Source of the DNA: Bombyx mori
Taxonomy: Eukaryota; Arthropoda; Insecta; Lepidoptera; Bombycidae
Assembly (NCBI RefSeq): GCF_030269925.1
Contig: NC_085133.1
Span: 9,940,001 to 10,004,000 of the forward strand
Direction of reading: 5' to 3'
DNA length: 64,000 nt
A program made the translations under genes and the position numbers. Every line of letters starts with the position of its first letter. Position 1 is the stretch's first letter. Below the pieces are notes generated by a model that ran no database searches, was not told where the DNA came from, and saw only the letters and a program-made list of their open reading frames with translations. This document shows, one piece after another, positions 39,921-53,211 of the stretch.

Positions 39921-42530
39921 AACATTAAGCCATTTTCCAAAAGGAAACTGTTTAGAACGAACTTATATAGTTTTCGCATCTGCACCGGCTGCATGCGTTA
40001 TGGTCTGAAAAACGGTGTAATCTTTCCCAAACACAAATAAGATGATATTTCGGTAGATCAAGCCTATGCTGCTGCAATTATAAATCAGCTGACGTGTATG
40101 CGGTTCGCGGTGCCAACCATTTTCTATATAGCATCCGGACTCGTTAATTAAACAATGGAAAGTTAATACTTTAGATGCGCTTGGGACGTGTTCGCGGAAA
40201 CTAGAGCAGATGGTTTTCATGAAATTTGAAGAAAAAGAGACAGCAGCAGCATCATGCGCATCCATCGAACTGTGGCTGGTTAGATCGAGTGCTTCTAATA
40301 GCATTGTTGATCGGGATCGCCCCTCCTACATCTCCCGGGTGGGGTCGGCCGAAGAGTGCAAAAAAAATGTTTACTGCTTTCACTAGAATATAACCATTGT
40401 TCCCTTCTTCTTTTATTTGTTATGGACAATGTATTATAAAATTAAAATTTAATTATCCTTTACTTTTTCTGATAAAGTTAAAACGACATTGCCATTTTCA
40501 AATTTAGAAACTGTTGCCTAACACTAAATCGAATTAATTCAATTAAATCCGGATGGATTGTTATAAACAAGTCCTTTAAATTATCAAATGAAAATCATGA
40601 ATCATTATTACCGAAATTCTTGGCAGAATATTTGCAAAGCCAAATACTCAAACCTATATACTTATGCTATTGAATTTCAAAACCAAATTGAATCCACAAA
40701 TGTGCTCCCAATTCGGCGACAGCCTTATCAAGCCGACTATTCGTGCTAATATGTCAGCACACAAATTACTACGCTAATTAACACGTTTGAAAATAAAGAA
40801 AAAAACCATTGCAATGAACAACAACCGAAGTATTGACAGTAATCACTTAAAAAAATATTTAACTAACCATTCATTATCCGGTGGGTCGTATGCTGGCCCT
40901 CGACCGTAATAATTATAGGCTCTAGTTATGATTGAACTGATTCTCTTTGTAACTAAATCATACTTAGATAATGAAGACACCATTTCGGGAAATCCCCCAT
41001 ACAATATGCAGTCTTTTAACAGCGAACAGTGAATGAATACACCCTAAATCAAAACCGCTAGTATAATAATACAAAAACGAGGGTAATCAGAATGAATCAG
41101 GTATGGTTTTAACCAACTAACCGAAGGCGTTGGGAATACATTGGCGTCTTAATTTTTTCATTACTTTTCCATCACCGCGTTAGAGGGGTTCACAGCTCAC
41201 CTGTTGCCAAGTAGTTAGCAGGACACATAGAATGCAACAATTGAAAAACATTCTATCATCTTGACATTAAAGATCAAATTATAAATGGCACTGAAAGGAC
41301 GATTATTCCTCTCTTAGAACCAAAAATGATAAATTCTGAAGAAGGGAGAGAGAAATAGCTGACAGTCGTTAGCTCATAGTGTAGATAAAGATGGGTATGG
41401 ATGACGCAAAGCTGCAGAGAATTTCGGGGAGGCCGATTAATACAATAAGAGTTTATCACGTAAGATCCTGGTCTACGGTTTGGTAGACTGATGACGCGCA
41501 ATTGTGGTCGCACGGGCAAGTTTCCAAAGCATCGTCCCTACGCGATGTTTAAAACGAACACCGATGTCGGTAAACCAGAATTCAGTGTATGACACTTGAG
41601 AGTTGGCAAGGAAATATATCGTGATCGATTACTACACTACTCGATTTTCAAGTTTCCAAGGTTTATCGTAATGGGAAACCTTCTGTTTATCTATTTTTGT
41701 ATTGTGAAAAAAACTTTTTTTTTCTAATTTGTGTTATAAATTTCACGTCCCATTTTAATTGAAAAAAGTGTATTATTTGTTAGTTTCTAACTATAGGGAG
41801 CCCTGCGAATTTAGTTGGGGTTAAAGATAGGTGGATGACAAGTGGATTTGCGGATGCCAACAGCTTGACCTTATCCATGACATTGCCTATGTCTTTGGGC
41901 AAGGGTAATACTTACAAACTACTTGCGATAACGCGGGTGGGTCATAGGCCTACAGTAAAAGACAATGTTTCCAAATACAAAGTAAAAATGTGATAAATTT
42001 AGTATCATCTATGGAATCCTACTCGATATTATGTTTCAAGGTTATTAATACTGTTTAATATTAAGTTATCCTTCAATCTTCACCGATGACGACTGTAGAA
42101 ATCTAAAGTAGCTAGTTTATATGATTTTGGAGCTCTTACCATGAGGTCATTCTATAACCAATATTTCGTCTATCGTTTACATTGTTTCCCCGCGTCACCG
42201 TGACCACAGCATCGTCACAAGATGACGTCACGTCACGAGACACGACCACTCAGGAATTTCGCGAGCTATTCCAAGGGCCAGGAATTTTTATTTTTAAAAC
42301 GCACACGTGTGCAAGTCAATTTCGGTTATTTATGATTCGTTCTTATATTCATAGGGTTGGCTCATTTAATATCTTTCAATTATTATAGAAAGAGGAAAGC
42401 AGTTGCTACGCAGTGCAACTATATGAATTTATGGTTCTTAAGGAGCGTGGATGTCCATGATGACCTGGAGCTTGACTCAGTAAGTATCTACAGCCGATTG
42501 TAGATACTTACTTGCATCATTGCGCCACTT
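39921..42530. other. AT-rich non-coding stretch
   Basis: No gene recognised. A decayed Bm1-like fragment at 41165-41240 and a TGACGTCACGTCACG patch at 42222-42240. Confidence 0.6.
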
Positions 42531-42763
42531 TCACGTCATCTCGGATCCTCCCGATCCACTAACAGTGCTTTTAGGTACTTCAAGCACCGGTCACCGTTCT
42601 CGTCGAACCCGTCGCTTGCGACGAAGGGCTCGACGAGTAAACTAACTCTCAGACACAGCCCACTGAGTTTCTCGCCATATCTTCTCAGTGGGTCGCGTTT
42701 CCGATCCGGCGGTAGATTCTGCGAAGCCCGGCTCTTGCTAGAGTTCGTGTTAGCAACATCGTT
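42531..42763 (-). mobile_element. Interspersed repeat family 2 copy
   Basis: CACGTCATCTCGGATCCTCC to GTTCGTGTTAGCAACATCGT, truncated before the homopolymer end. Confidence 0.82.
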
Positions 42764-44400
42764 AAAATAAATAATATTTTGGAAAAGAAGAGTAAAAGTG
42801 CAACAGTAGAACAATTTTATTTTATGCTAACCAGGCCGATTTGACTTGGTATTACAGTGACCAAACGTAAGTACTTCAATACGATTTTAAAATATTTTTA
42901 AATATCCAGCAAATGAGATTACCAATTATATAGTTCAACCTTATTAACAAAGTTGCGCATTTATTATTTCAGTTGATGTAATACAATGAACACACGTGGC
43001 CCAAACCTGGCGCATTCTACGTATAGGTCCTACCCCACACCCCGTCCCTAATTAACACGCACACACAAACAGTAACGCCCGAATGGCCTCGTGAGGTCAC
43101 GCAATGAAACCGCACTAAAATGTTCACAAATTGGACCGGGCCTCCGTGTTAACTGGTCAGAATTAACTGTTATGTTACATTAAATTAAAATTACCACGAC
43201 ACTATTTCTTTGTGTACACAGTCGTTGTTATCGAGAGAGTAAGCACTCATGATGATAACGATTATTGCGAAGTGAGAGCCGAATACTAATTGGTACTCGA
43301 AGCACACGAGGTTTGGAATGTAACGTCATGTCAAAGGCAAGTCATTGGTTTCATTAACTTCAATAATAAGTACGGTGTGAGCCAGCATGAAATTATCGTC
43401 TTGTCAACTTCTATAGTGAAACAGGTGCGAATTTCGGTGCTTACTCTCCCTTAAACAGAATCCTTTGGGACTACAATAATGTCCACGATAGCGCGGTCTC
43501 CGTCAATGTTCCTTCGGAGTTGTCCGATTGCGCTGAACTAATTTTAAGTGAAATAGATGTTTTTTCTAATTTTTTCACAACTTACAGGAAAAATCTGTCG
43601 CGGATCATTTCCCAATTAAATATAAATTAATCTTAAGCAATCAATCAAATGTAATCAAATCTTAGTTACATAATTTTATTTTTATTTTTGTTGTTAATGC
43701 ACTGTCGATTGTACCTATAATCGAGGTAACATCTGCCATGAACTTTTGTCAATTGTTCAGTGTTTTGTATCGATGATCACTTTGTTGGTGCAACTTAATA
43801 AATAAATAAATAAATGAACAGTCTTGTAGGCCGATTTGATTGATGTCACTCCAATGAAACGGATCTTAAATCGTCACGGCGGCGAAAATCTACGTGATAT
43901 ACTCTGATATTCGCTTCCCACCCCGTTTGTTACGAATTCCTTGTCTTATATTAAAAAAAACATAATATATCTAGTCACAAAGGAATCTCAATAATATCGT
44001 TAATGAATTACTTTATGGACTCTTAATGAATACGAGTAATATATGTACAAATTCAATGAAATGTTTATAGATACTATTAGCATTAGAAAATCAATTGCAT
44101 GCATAATCTGAACGATGAATATGGTGCGTCTAATCATGTTTTCCATTACCCAACAATTCCATCTCTATTGAATGCTAACACGGCTAATCATCCATAAAAT
44201 GACTCTATCGTTATACAACACATATTTTTGTCTAAAGGGTGTGAGGTAACCTTGGAAAACATTTGAATTCACCGTTGCGGGATACGCACTAGATATACCA
44301 ATTCTCTGAATAACCATGGGTAAACTAGAATTTTAGCTTGTCTGAATGTGGGCAATTGCTTAACAACAAGAGGACGGTGATCTTGTTTGTTCATTTAGAG
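42764..44400. other. AT-rich non-coding stretch
   Basis: Nothing recognised except a TAAA microsatellite near 43797-43815. Confidence 0.6.
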
Positions 44401-44628
44401 CAGTGATTATCAAACTTATTTCTTTAACCGCCCCCTTTGAAAATCAATTATTTTTCAGCGCCCCCATTTTTTATACACCTCTAAAACTTAAAAAACACAA
44501 TTTTACAAATAATACATAGCCCCTCTAACCTACATCAACGCCCCCCATTTTTTCTGGGCCCCTTAACGCCCCCCTCTAGGTTTCAAACGCCCCCAAGGGG
44601 GCGCTATCGCCCACTTTGAGAAAGACTG
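44401..44628. mobile_element. Non-autonomous hAT element with 8-bp target duplication
   Basis: The left end CAGTGATTATCAAACTTATT and the right end, read in reverse, CAGTCTTTCTCAAAGTGGGC form imperfect inverted repeats of the hAT type. The 8-bp direct repeat ATTTAGAG flanks it exactly (44393-44400 and 44629-44636). The 228-bp inside is rich in CGCCCCC words and non-coding. Confidence 0.88.
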
Positions 44629-44972
44629 ATTTAGAGCAATAACAATATTTTTCTAAGCGCTAATACTTGTTTTATTAGGCTCACATCTGCGAACCCACTG
44701 TTTAAAATGCGGGTAGCTAGCTGACCGCATCATATGACCACAAACCACGTGTTTGCCAATTAATTTACTGTATTAAATTGCGTGCAGGGTAGTTTTTAAA
44801 TATCGTTTTAAACTTAACCGCCCAAAAGTTGGGATTCACTTTGTGGTATCTAAGAACTTGTCGAATAAGTCCAACCTAGCCCATAGACTCAACCAACTAT
44901 AAAGTATTGGAAATTTACTTGTATATTGCCTAAAAAATTGCCGTTTAGCATACAGAAAGTCCTATAGACAAC

Positions 44973-45151
44973 AGAACTCTGAGTTTTTCATCGGATCATC
45001 TCAATGGGTCAATTCCGATCCGGTGGTAGATTCAACACAGAACTTTCTGGAGCCAGTGTTAGTCATACTCTCAGGTTGAGCCCGTGAGCTCACCTACCGG
45101 TCCGTGAGTGGCTGGAATAGCCATTTAGACTACCAGAGATTAGGTAGGGAA
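44973..45151 (-). mobile_element. Interspersed repeat family 2 copy, diverged
   Basis: TTCCGATCCGGTGGTAGATT, GAGCCCGTGAGCTCACCTAC and final TTAGGTAGGGAAAA; inner segments are mutated. Confidence 0.7.
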
Positions 45152-46050
45152 AAGAATCACTTAACACCCAGCACTCATAAAGTTTGATCTGCTAAGAACA
45201 AAATCAGTAAATTAGGGTAGTATAAAAAATTGCCCACATAATCCGCCAAATAAAATTTGTTAATGTCAAAATCGTAGAAGTTTAATTAAACAAGGGGGAC
45301 TCTTGGCAAGTTTCTGAGTCATGTACTAGGTTGATGAATTGGATACACGTCTGTTAATAGATAAGCACACATAGCTATACGCGGTTGAAAGCATTGACAC
45401 TATGTAATGGTAGACTCAGTTAATTGTAAAATTTTAATATTTAGTTGTAGTTAGCTGCTAAATTAGTTGCTAGTTTTTATTACAAACAAAAGGAAATGAT
45501 CTCGGGATCTCTTGATCGTTGGAAACAACAAAGAATTTTTTTTATTGCTAAGTTAGTCACGGACATCTGCAAATCTCACAGTCAATCTGGTTAATTTATT
45601 CCCTTAGAATTGCGATTAGAATACCAATTGCTGCGAAAGGAAATGACAGTAGATTGTGCAAAGAGCAGTCTTTGATAAATAGAAAGTCAGAAGACAATAC
45701 CTAATTAATGTGTAGGCCGGTAACAAAAAAAGGTACGATTAAAATGTTTGTTCTTACTTCAAGAATTTAACGGCCGTCTTGTGGATTTTCGTGATTTAAA
45801 ACCAAAAGTGCCTAACCTGGTGAATCTAAAATTTGCACCACCGGGACGAATACGTACGTGCTTGTAAAGACAACACATGTAAATGGAGAGCCAAAAGACT
45901 GAATTTAGTGCGAAAAGACATACGAAACTAAATTATATACAAGTCCAACCACTTTGGAGAATCAATCTTAGTTAATAAATTGGCATAATTCTTATGTGAT
46001 TTAAATCAAATTCTAAAACAATAGCGTCACATTAGCCGCAAGTCGTCACC
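45152..46050. other. AT-rich non-coding stretch
   Basis: Nothing recognised. Confidence 0.6.
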
Positions 46051-46254
46051 TTTTTTTTTTTTTTTCGCCACCTATGCTGATAGCCTTGAGAGGCTATTTC
46101 AGCTTCGCCCTAACGTTTGTAGGTGAGCTCACGGGGCTCAACCGGAGAGTTGCTAACACTGACCCTAGCAAGAGCAGTGCTTCGCAGAATCTACCACCGG
46201 ATCGGAAACGCGACCCACTGAGAAGATCCGGCGAGAAAATCAGTGGGCTATACG
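46051..46254 (+). mobile_element. Interspersed repeat family 2 copy
   Basis: T-run, then GATAGCCTTGAGAGGCTATT, GGTGAGCTCACGGGGCTCAA and CTACCACCGGATCGGAAACG, stopping after ATCAGTGGGCTA. Confidence 0.82.
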
Positions 46255-47197
46255 TCCACTAAAAAAAAAAGAGTCCTTTTAAATATCCAGATTAACTAAT
46301 CGGTTACTAGAAGCCTTAACCCCGTAGATAGCATTATCACATTAAATCCAAAGATAAAACCTATATTCGAAGATTTAAAAAATCTTTCAATCAAGCTATG
46401 TAATTTTCACGTGATGAAATGTCAAAAATAATATTGGTCGTGTTCATTTATTTTGGTTCGTTCATGAATTTTGATGAGTGTTTACAGGATGTCACCCTTA
46501 AACGTCAGAAGGGCGGTGCCGTTAGCGTGGTTGCCATTGACGTTTCGTATCGGCTCTTGGGAAATTAAACAAGAAAACCGGATTAATTTCATCATAAATA
46601 CAATATTTAAGACGTATTAGATTTTGCTTCGTTGTTTATTGCTTGTTTTGTGGAACCTTTGATGTGAAATCTACTGGAACCTTTGATATGAAATTCACAG
46701 TATTCTTTGGCGTTAAGACAAGTGACGATATAGAGGGGGTATGATACCAGGCACTCACTATTGAATGTGTTTTTCAAAATTTAGGTAACAATGTGAAATA
46801 CGTACATAAGTGCTCACGATTGGCAGCCAGTCAACAATGTATTAGCATTATGTATGTTAATAATACAGTAACATTATTATGGGCTACGTATGAATTTAAA
46901 TTTCCTTTAGTATAGGTAAACAAAAGAAAATCAGGACATGAATATGGCAAAACATCTTCAACGTTAACATACAATTTGTAAATCACATATATACGCTAGT
47001 TGAAATATGGACATCTCAGCTCCCTGGGGAACGCTTTGGAGACGCCAGAAAAATTACACGTCTGGGAGAAAATAACGACACATAAATTCATTTTATCAAG
47101 GTCTTACAACAAATAGAAACCGGCTAGCGACGTGCCTGTGCTTTTGACTGAGCTTCTCAGTTTTTAGATGAAAGAATTGCGCATTAATCTAGATATA
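46255..47197. other. AT-rich non-coding stretch
   Basis: Nothing recognised. Confidence 0.6.
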
Positions 47198-47617
47198 CTA
47201 GAGATCCCGCAGCAGTCGAAATTCGACTATAATTAATTGGAATTGTAAGTTTGTACACTATTATGATTGTATTTTATATTTCTATAATCACAAATTTCGC
47301 CAAGGCTACACTATAAAAAAATATTAATAAAGACAAACAATATTTAATCTATTCTCAATTTGACCACAGACGTCAAGAACAAAAGTTTGACAATAAATAG
47401 TATGCATGCGTGTGTGCGTCAAATACATGGTATGTAGTGTGTGTAATGTTTTCTTTATTGATTTAATGTATCTTTTATGCATTATTTTAAAAATATATTA
47501 GCATTGTGCACTTCTTCTCTATATTATCTATAAGTGTAGAAAATTTCATACTCCTCCGTCCGCGCAATTTTCGTAAAAAGGGATACAAAGTTTTTGCTTC
47601 ACGTATTAATGTATAGA
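47198..47617 (-). mobile_element. Non-autonomous Helitron-like element, copy 1
   Basis: Read on the minus strand it starts TCTATACATTAATACGTGA, close to the TCT-x-TAYTA-type 5' end of Helitrons. It ends with the hairpin AGTCGAATTTCGACT, a 14-base GC-rich spacer and CTAG. The flanks are A before and T after, as expected for insertion between A and T. 420 bp, AT-rich, non-coding. Confidence 0.8.
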
Positions 47618-47825
47618 TATCGTTTGAGAAATATACTATATGCTTTAGCAGACTGGAAAACGATTTGAAACGTCACGAATCAATAACAAAACAATTTGAA
47701 ACTACGAGCAATTTATGACACCAAGATTTACTTGTTAACCTCAATATCTTAATTCTTAATATTTGGACGGTAATTTGTCGAGCTATCAAAGTTATCGGAA
47801 GGTTAAAACAGAAATTTAGAATTAG

Positions 47826-47960
47826 CAGTAGGCAGCGGCTTGGCTCTGCTCCTGGCATTGCTGAAGTCCATGGGCGACGGTAACCACTTATTTACCATCA
47901 GGTGGGCCGTACGCTCGCCTGCATACAAAGGCAATAAAAAAATAAAAAATAAAAAAAAAA
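47826..47960 (+). mobile_element. LINE 3' tail fragment (same family as 12545)
   Basis: GTAGGCAGCGGCTTGGCTCT, GCATTGCTGAAGTCCATGGG and AGGCAATAAAAAAATAAAAA; forward orientation with A-rich tail. Confidence 0.8.
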
Positions 47961-49664
47961 CAATTACAACTACGTCTAAGGAAGCTGAGGTCTCGTCAAA
48001 ATGACATCCCACTAATATACCGCACATACGATGCTATAACATCACTTAAGCAAACTATGTAATTTTTCAGGAGAAGCGTTGAAAATTCAATATCTTAATA
48101 CAATTATATAGTTCTTATCGATTAAAGAAATAAGATGATAATATTTAAACTAAAACTTTAAACGTTATTATCAAAAGCAAACATCCCACTAATGACTATT
48201 AAAAAATGGATTTTCTCAAACTCCGTTCAGTTCTAACAAGAATAGCTTAAGTGACATTAAGTATATCTCTGTATGTGCGAATACGTACATTGCGAGTTGT
48301 TCTCGTAACGCAATCCGATGTAACATAATTTGTTACATAATACGGTTAAGAGCCACAGAAACAATATACAAACGTATTTCTTGCTTCCCATGCGAACAAT
48401 GCCTTGTCGTTTTCAGGCCAAAAACTATAATTAGATGGCCGTTCTCTGATATCTGCGGTTGCCGCGACTATCGGATTGCGAAATTATTTATTGCTGCTTC
48501 AGAAGGATGTGTAAAGAAATCAGTCAGTGTGTTCGAGGCGCGGTAATCGACAGTGACCTCGCGATAGCTTTCGATAGCATGAACCGTCTGTTTCGGACGC
48601 TCCCGACCTATTTCAGTCCGCCGGCCAACGGAGCCACGTTCTGAAACAATGAACTGAGCGCCGACGAAAGGGACAGGTATACGCTCAGGTCTCGTGCCGG
48701 AACGGGACGTGAGAACGGGCCAGGCGTCACACAGGGAGCACGTATAGTACCCGCTGCGTGCTATTTCTGAACGTCGCAAAACATGTCTCGGAATTCGTTT
48801 CTATGTGTCTGGGATCATCAGAAATCATGTGACTAATGATCCTAGAGTTAATATTGTAATTTACTTTCCTGGCTCAGTTCAAGCTATCTCATTATAATCT
48901 TCTTTAATTGGTTTGTTGGATGGTTCAGGCGAACGAATATAAAGCACCTTAGTAACACTAAATTCTGATAAGAGAGCTATAGACTAACAGGAGATAATGA
49001 ATTCAGGGCAATTACCTTGAGGCAACGTCATAGCGTTATGCAACCACATGTCGTTTGCCAAATTTAATGTGTAAACACTTCGATCGGGTTTACTATTGAG
49101 GAAATTTGTAAATCGTATCTGTAAACAGGAATTTTCCTAGTATCGATAACACGAGACGTCTCCCCAGAGTCGATGCAGAATGTAATAATGCTAGGTAATC
49201 GGAGCGCGTAAATACTGTACAAGTTGGTCTCACACATTCTCCACTAGTCAGATATCTACCGGTCGTGTAAAGAATACGAAAATAGAACGATTGTTTCTTA
49301 TAGTTTACTGTACAGACCACATTAACCTGCAACAGCTGTAAATAAAATGATGTAGCACCTCAATAACGCGGGATCGTGTAGCGTATGTTGGGGGAACATG
49401 TTGGTTATTTGTTTTACATGTTTCGGAATAAGGCGATCGTCCGTCTTTCGTTACACTAAGGTTTATTTTAATCTGCTTATTAATATTGTGCACGAAAATA
49501 CCTGTGAGCGTTCAATCATAAGCCGTGTCCGTACCTGGTTTCTTTCGATTGCGCACGGGTTTAGATGTGGTTTAGGTACAATTTTACGTTGTACGCGTTT
49601 TTTATGTTTCCTCTATCTAACTGGCAATCGAATTCATCAACTTTGTGAAATATTCATTCCTATC
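47961..49664. other. Non-coding stretch with a CpG-rich island
   Basis: Bases 48420-48780 are markedly richer in C, G and CpG than their surroundings and open over 103 codons on the minus strand (48468-48779) with no motif I know. The rest is AT-rich. Confidence 0.5.
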
Positions 49665-49900
49665 ATGGACGTTCACTGCTGGACATAGGCCTCCCCCAAG
49701 CCTCGCCACAAAGACCGGTCCTGCGCTGCCTGCATCCAGCGAATCCCCGCGAACCTCAATAGGTCGTCGGCCCATCTTGTGGGAGGCCCACCCACGCTAC
49801 GTCTTCCAGTACGCGGTCGCCACTCAAGAACTTTCTGGCCCCAACGGCCATCCGTTCTGCGAGCGATGTGTCCTGCCCGCTGCCACTTCAACGTTGCAAT
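49665..49900 (-). mobile_element. LINE C-terminal fragment (RTE-like), minus strand
   Basis: It encodes [40 protein letters not shown] and RSLWRGLGEAYVQQ, then the tail GGCCTATGTCCAGCAGTGAA. GHIARR and PPTRWADDL are characteristic of the ORF end of RTE-like and related non-LTR elements. 5'-truncated. Confidence 0.85.
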
Positions 49901-50412
49901 CCTTTGCGCTATGTCTAATATTCATTAGTTCTCTATAATATAACTTTATGTTTGTCGATTCTTTTAGCAACAATAAGTAATTGAATACCAACGTTGCCAG
50001 AAGATAATTATCTTTAACTGTAATATTGCCCGTTGTCACACTCGCACATAAGAAGTAGTCAATTATAACAAAATACATATTATTTTAAATGACAAAAAGT
50101 TCCAAAAGGAATCCGTCCAATATAACCGCAAAGCGGCTTATGGTCATAAACAATCTTAATGTATTTCAATATCGCTCATACAATATTAGTTCATAAGTAT
50201 AAGTAGATAACAATTTACCAAAATGGAAAGTGATATTAATCTACTGTTACAACCACAACAGAGTTTCCTTGGAAACTTAACAAATCTATTTGTATCAGGA
50301 CTTATGGTGTTTGTCTCTATAAATACATGTATCGATAACTATATAATTTTAATCAGACACGCTTGCATCATTTTATTTACATCTTCATTTCCAACTTCGC
50401 TGTTACAAAGGA
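49901..50412. other. AT-rich non-coding stretch
   Basis: Nothing recognised. Confidence 0.55.
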
Positions 50413-50729
50413 ACACGTCATCACGGATCCCCCTAATCCATTAACGGTGCTTTTAGGCACTACAAGCACCGGTCACCGTCCTCGTCGAACCCGTCGCTTG
50501 CGACGAAGGGCTCGAGCGAATTAGCCCACAGACACAGCCCACTGAGTTACTCGCCGGATCTTCTCAGTGGGTCGCGTTTCCGATCCGGTGGTAGATTCTG
50601 CGAAGCACTGCTCTTGCTAGGGTCAGTGTTAGCAACTCTCCGGTTTGAGCCCCGTGAGCTCACCTACACACGCTAGGGTAAGCTGAAATAGCCTCTCAAG
50701 ACTATCAGCATAGGTAGGCATAAAAAAAC
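50413..50729 (-). mobile_element. Interspersed repeat family 2, longest well-kept copy
   Basis: CACGTCATCACGGATCCCCC through GTCGCTTGCGACGAAGGGCT, GGTCAGTGTTAGCAACTCTC and GGTTTGAGCCCCGTGAGCTC to ATAGGTAGGCATAAAAAAAC. Confidence 0.85.
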
Positions 50730-50914
50730 AAAGGAACAATATTGACGACATACATTAAAGAAGGGTATTTCAATCGATAGTTAAGGATTGTATTACATCA
50801 TTACGAATTGGATCGGCGTCGAGAATCCTTTGCAACAGTCGACAGGCGACGGATCAAAATAAATTAATTATCTTGCGACTTGATGAACTTGAATCGATTG
50901 AATTCTAAAGAAAA

Positions 50915-51110
50915 CCCTGCCTATTTCTGCCGTGAAGCAGTAATGCGTTTCGGTTTGAAAGGTGGGGCAGCCGTTGTAACTATACTGAGACCTTAGAACT
51001 TATATCAAGGTGGGTGGCGCATTTACATTGTAGATGTCTATGGGCTCCAGTAACCACTTAACATCAGGTAGGCTGTGAGCTCGTCCACCCATCTAAGCAA
51101 TAAAAAAAAA
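50915..51110 (+). mobile_element. Bm1 SINE, 5'-truncated
   Basis: It starts inside the body at CCTGCCTATTTCTGCCGTGA and continues to the A tail. Confidence 0.92.
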
Positions 51111-51762
51111 TGTTATGGTCTGCCGAGTTTAGAACTGATGGCATTTAGAATTTGCCCTACCAACGACCACATAACGATTGTTTGACGTGCGCTCTTATGT
51201 CGGGTGACATTCATAATGTAGTTATTTCAACCTTGATTCGGTATTCCATTATTAAGAAGCTTTGCATTAAGCCAGGTTTTCTTTCTACAAGAAGTTATTT
51301 GTCGTGAGTGGAACTATAAGGGCTTTTGTATATTTAGTGCCGATATTATGCATGCTCACGGTCAGACGATAAAGTAGACAGTACGAAGTCAATGCCACTG
51401 CCAATCTTGAGAGACGTGACGAAGAAATCGGAATAAAAACTACCGGACCGGAATGAATGATTGCCTAATGAAATAGAATTGGCGATTTGTGAAGACTCAG
51501 CTAGAGTGACAACTTAAGTTTATTCTGTAAGCTTGTTAAGTGTTTACTATAAATCAAGAATCAAAATGCATAGTTCTTAGAATGTATCTTTATAAATATG
51601 TGTAACGCAAGCCTTGTAAATAAAGTGCATTTAAGATTATTATTATTTTTTTCTACTTTAACACCTGCGATCAGTCGCCAAGACTATAATCAGGTGAGTT
51701 GTGATGTAAAATTGCATGTGTGCAAAATTGCATCTCAAAAGTGCATTTAAGATGAAAAAGAA
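51111..51762. other. AT-rich non-coding stretch
   Basis: Nothing recognised apart from simple A/T tracts. Confidence 0.6.
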
Positions 51763-52207
51763 ATATTGCTTAAATGAGTGGACGAGCTCATAGTCCACCT
51801 GGTGTTAAGTTGTTACTGGAGCCAATAGACATCTACAAGGTTAATGTGCCACCCACCCTGAGATATAAGTTCTAAGGTCTCAGTATAGTTAGTTACAACG
51901 GCTGCCCCGCCCTTCAAACCGAAACGCATTACTGCTTCACGGCAGAAATAGGCACGGCGATGGCACCTAACCGCGCGGACTCACTAGAGGTCCTACCACC
52001 AGTAATTACGCAAATTATAATTTTGCGGGTTTGATTTTTATTACACGATGTTATTCCTTCACCGCGGAAGTCAATCGTGAACATTTGTTGAGTACATATT
52101 TCATTAGAGAAATTGGTACCCGCCTGCGAGATTCGAACACCGGTGCATCGCTCAACACGAATGCGGCCTCATATATAAGTAGGTGCGATATTGATGCCGC
52201 CGGGCCA
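51763..52207 (-). mobile_element. Bm1 SINE, near full length
   Basis: Reverse orientation. The body is followed by the linker (AGTAATTACGCAAATTATAA), the ACTTCCACGGTG-type segment and the tRNA-like head with B box TGTTCGAATCTC and a GGCCCGGCGGC start. The A-box region is interrupted. With the nested copy at 14062 it shows the full structure of the element. Confidence 0.88.
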
Positions 52208-52452
52208 TTACGGTGCGAACTATCTATCAAATAAACGCGTTCGTGAATTGCGTAATGAGGGAACGTGATGATAACGACAAATTAATGTTAATTGTCGAAA
52301 ATAATTCAACGTAAAACACCGACAGTCACGAGTTAATATTGTTATCATTTCGATACAGCACATAGCACAGTTCCAAACTAGTTTTTTACTGACATCAATA
52401 ATTACGACAGCTACATAAATAATAAATCATTTACTGATAATCAAAAAAGAAT

Positions 52453-52676
52453 CTTTTTTTTATTGCTTAGATGGGTCGACGAGCTCACAGCCCACCTGAT
52501 ATTAAGTGGTTACTGGAGCCCATAGACATCTACAACGTAAATGCGCCACCCACCTTGAGACATAAGTTCTAAGGTATAGTTACAACGGCTGCCCCACCCT
52601 TCAAACCGAAACGCAGAAATAAGCAGGGTGGTGGTACCTACCCGCGCGGACTCACAAGAGGTCCTACCACCAGTAA
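52453..52676 (-). mobile_element. Bm1 SINE
   Basis: Reverse body with T-run at 52453; internal deletions at about 52577 and 52614 remove GTCTCA and TTACTGCTTCACGG. Confidence 0.92.
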
Positions 52677-53211
52677 TCTCCCGCTGTCATAAAAGCAATT
52701 GAATAATGAATACCGAAAAATTCTGTGACAAAAAAGTCAATAGTTGGTCATTGATTCATTTCTCATTGAGTTCAAGCTTATCTACTATTGACATTTCATT
52801 CATAAATCTCGCCGTCCAACATTTATATTAGTTATATCACGCAATTATTTTTATTACACAACATTTGTTAAAAGTTTAAAACTTCATCAGAGAAATCGAA
52901 TTACGTACTTACAACCTTATGCCTTCCACATTACGTCACAATTTAGTTTTTATGGTATTGAGAAGTAGTGTGTACTTATATCATTTTACCCCAATATCTT
53001 CACTATATACGTCACCAAAGAACTTGAGATGAGTCCGATTGGATAATATTTTAAAATTTAATTACATCAACCATTTAATACAAGATGGTGGCGAGCTAAA
53101 GCCAACATTAATGCATTAAGCTACATATTATAGTATTTCTCGGATATTGTCAATGTCAGAATAAAATTGTTAGTAAAAAACATAACATCCTTTTTAACAA
53201 ACAAAAGTATC
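52677..53211. other. AT-rich non-coding stretch
   Basis: Nothing recognised. Confidence 0.6.

Noticed and set aside
49673..49891. 72-codon minus frame that looks like a conserved protein
   Set aside because: GHIARR and PPTRWADDL identify it as the ORF end of a non-LTR retrotransposon, not a host gene.
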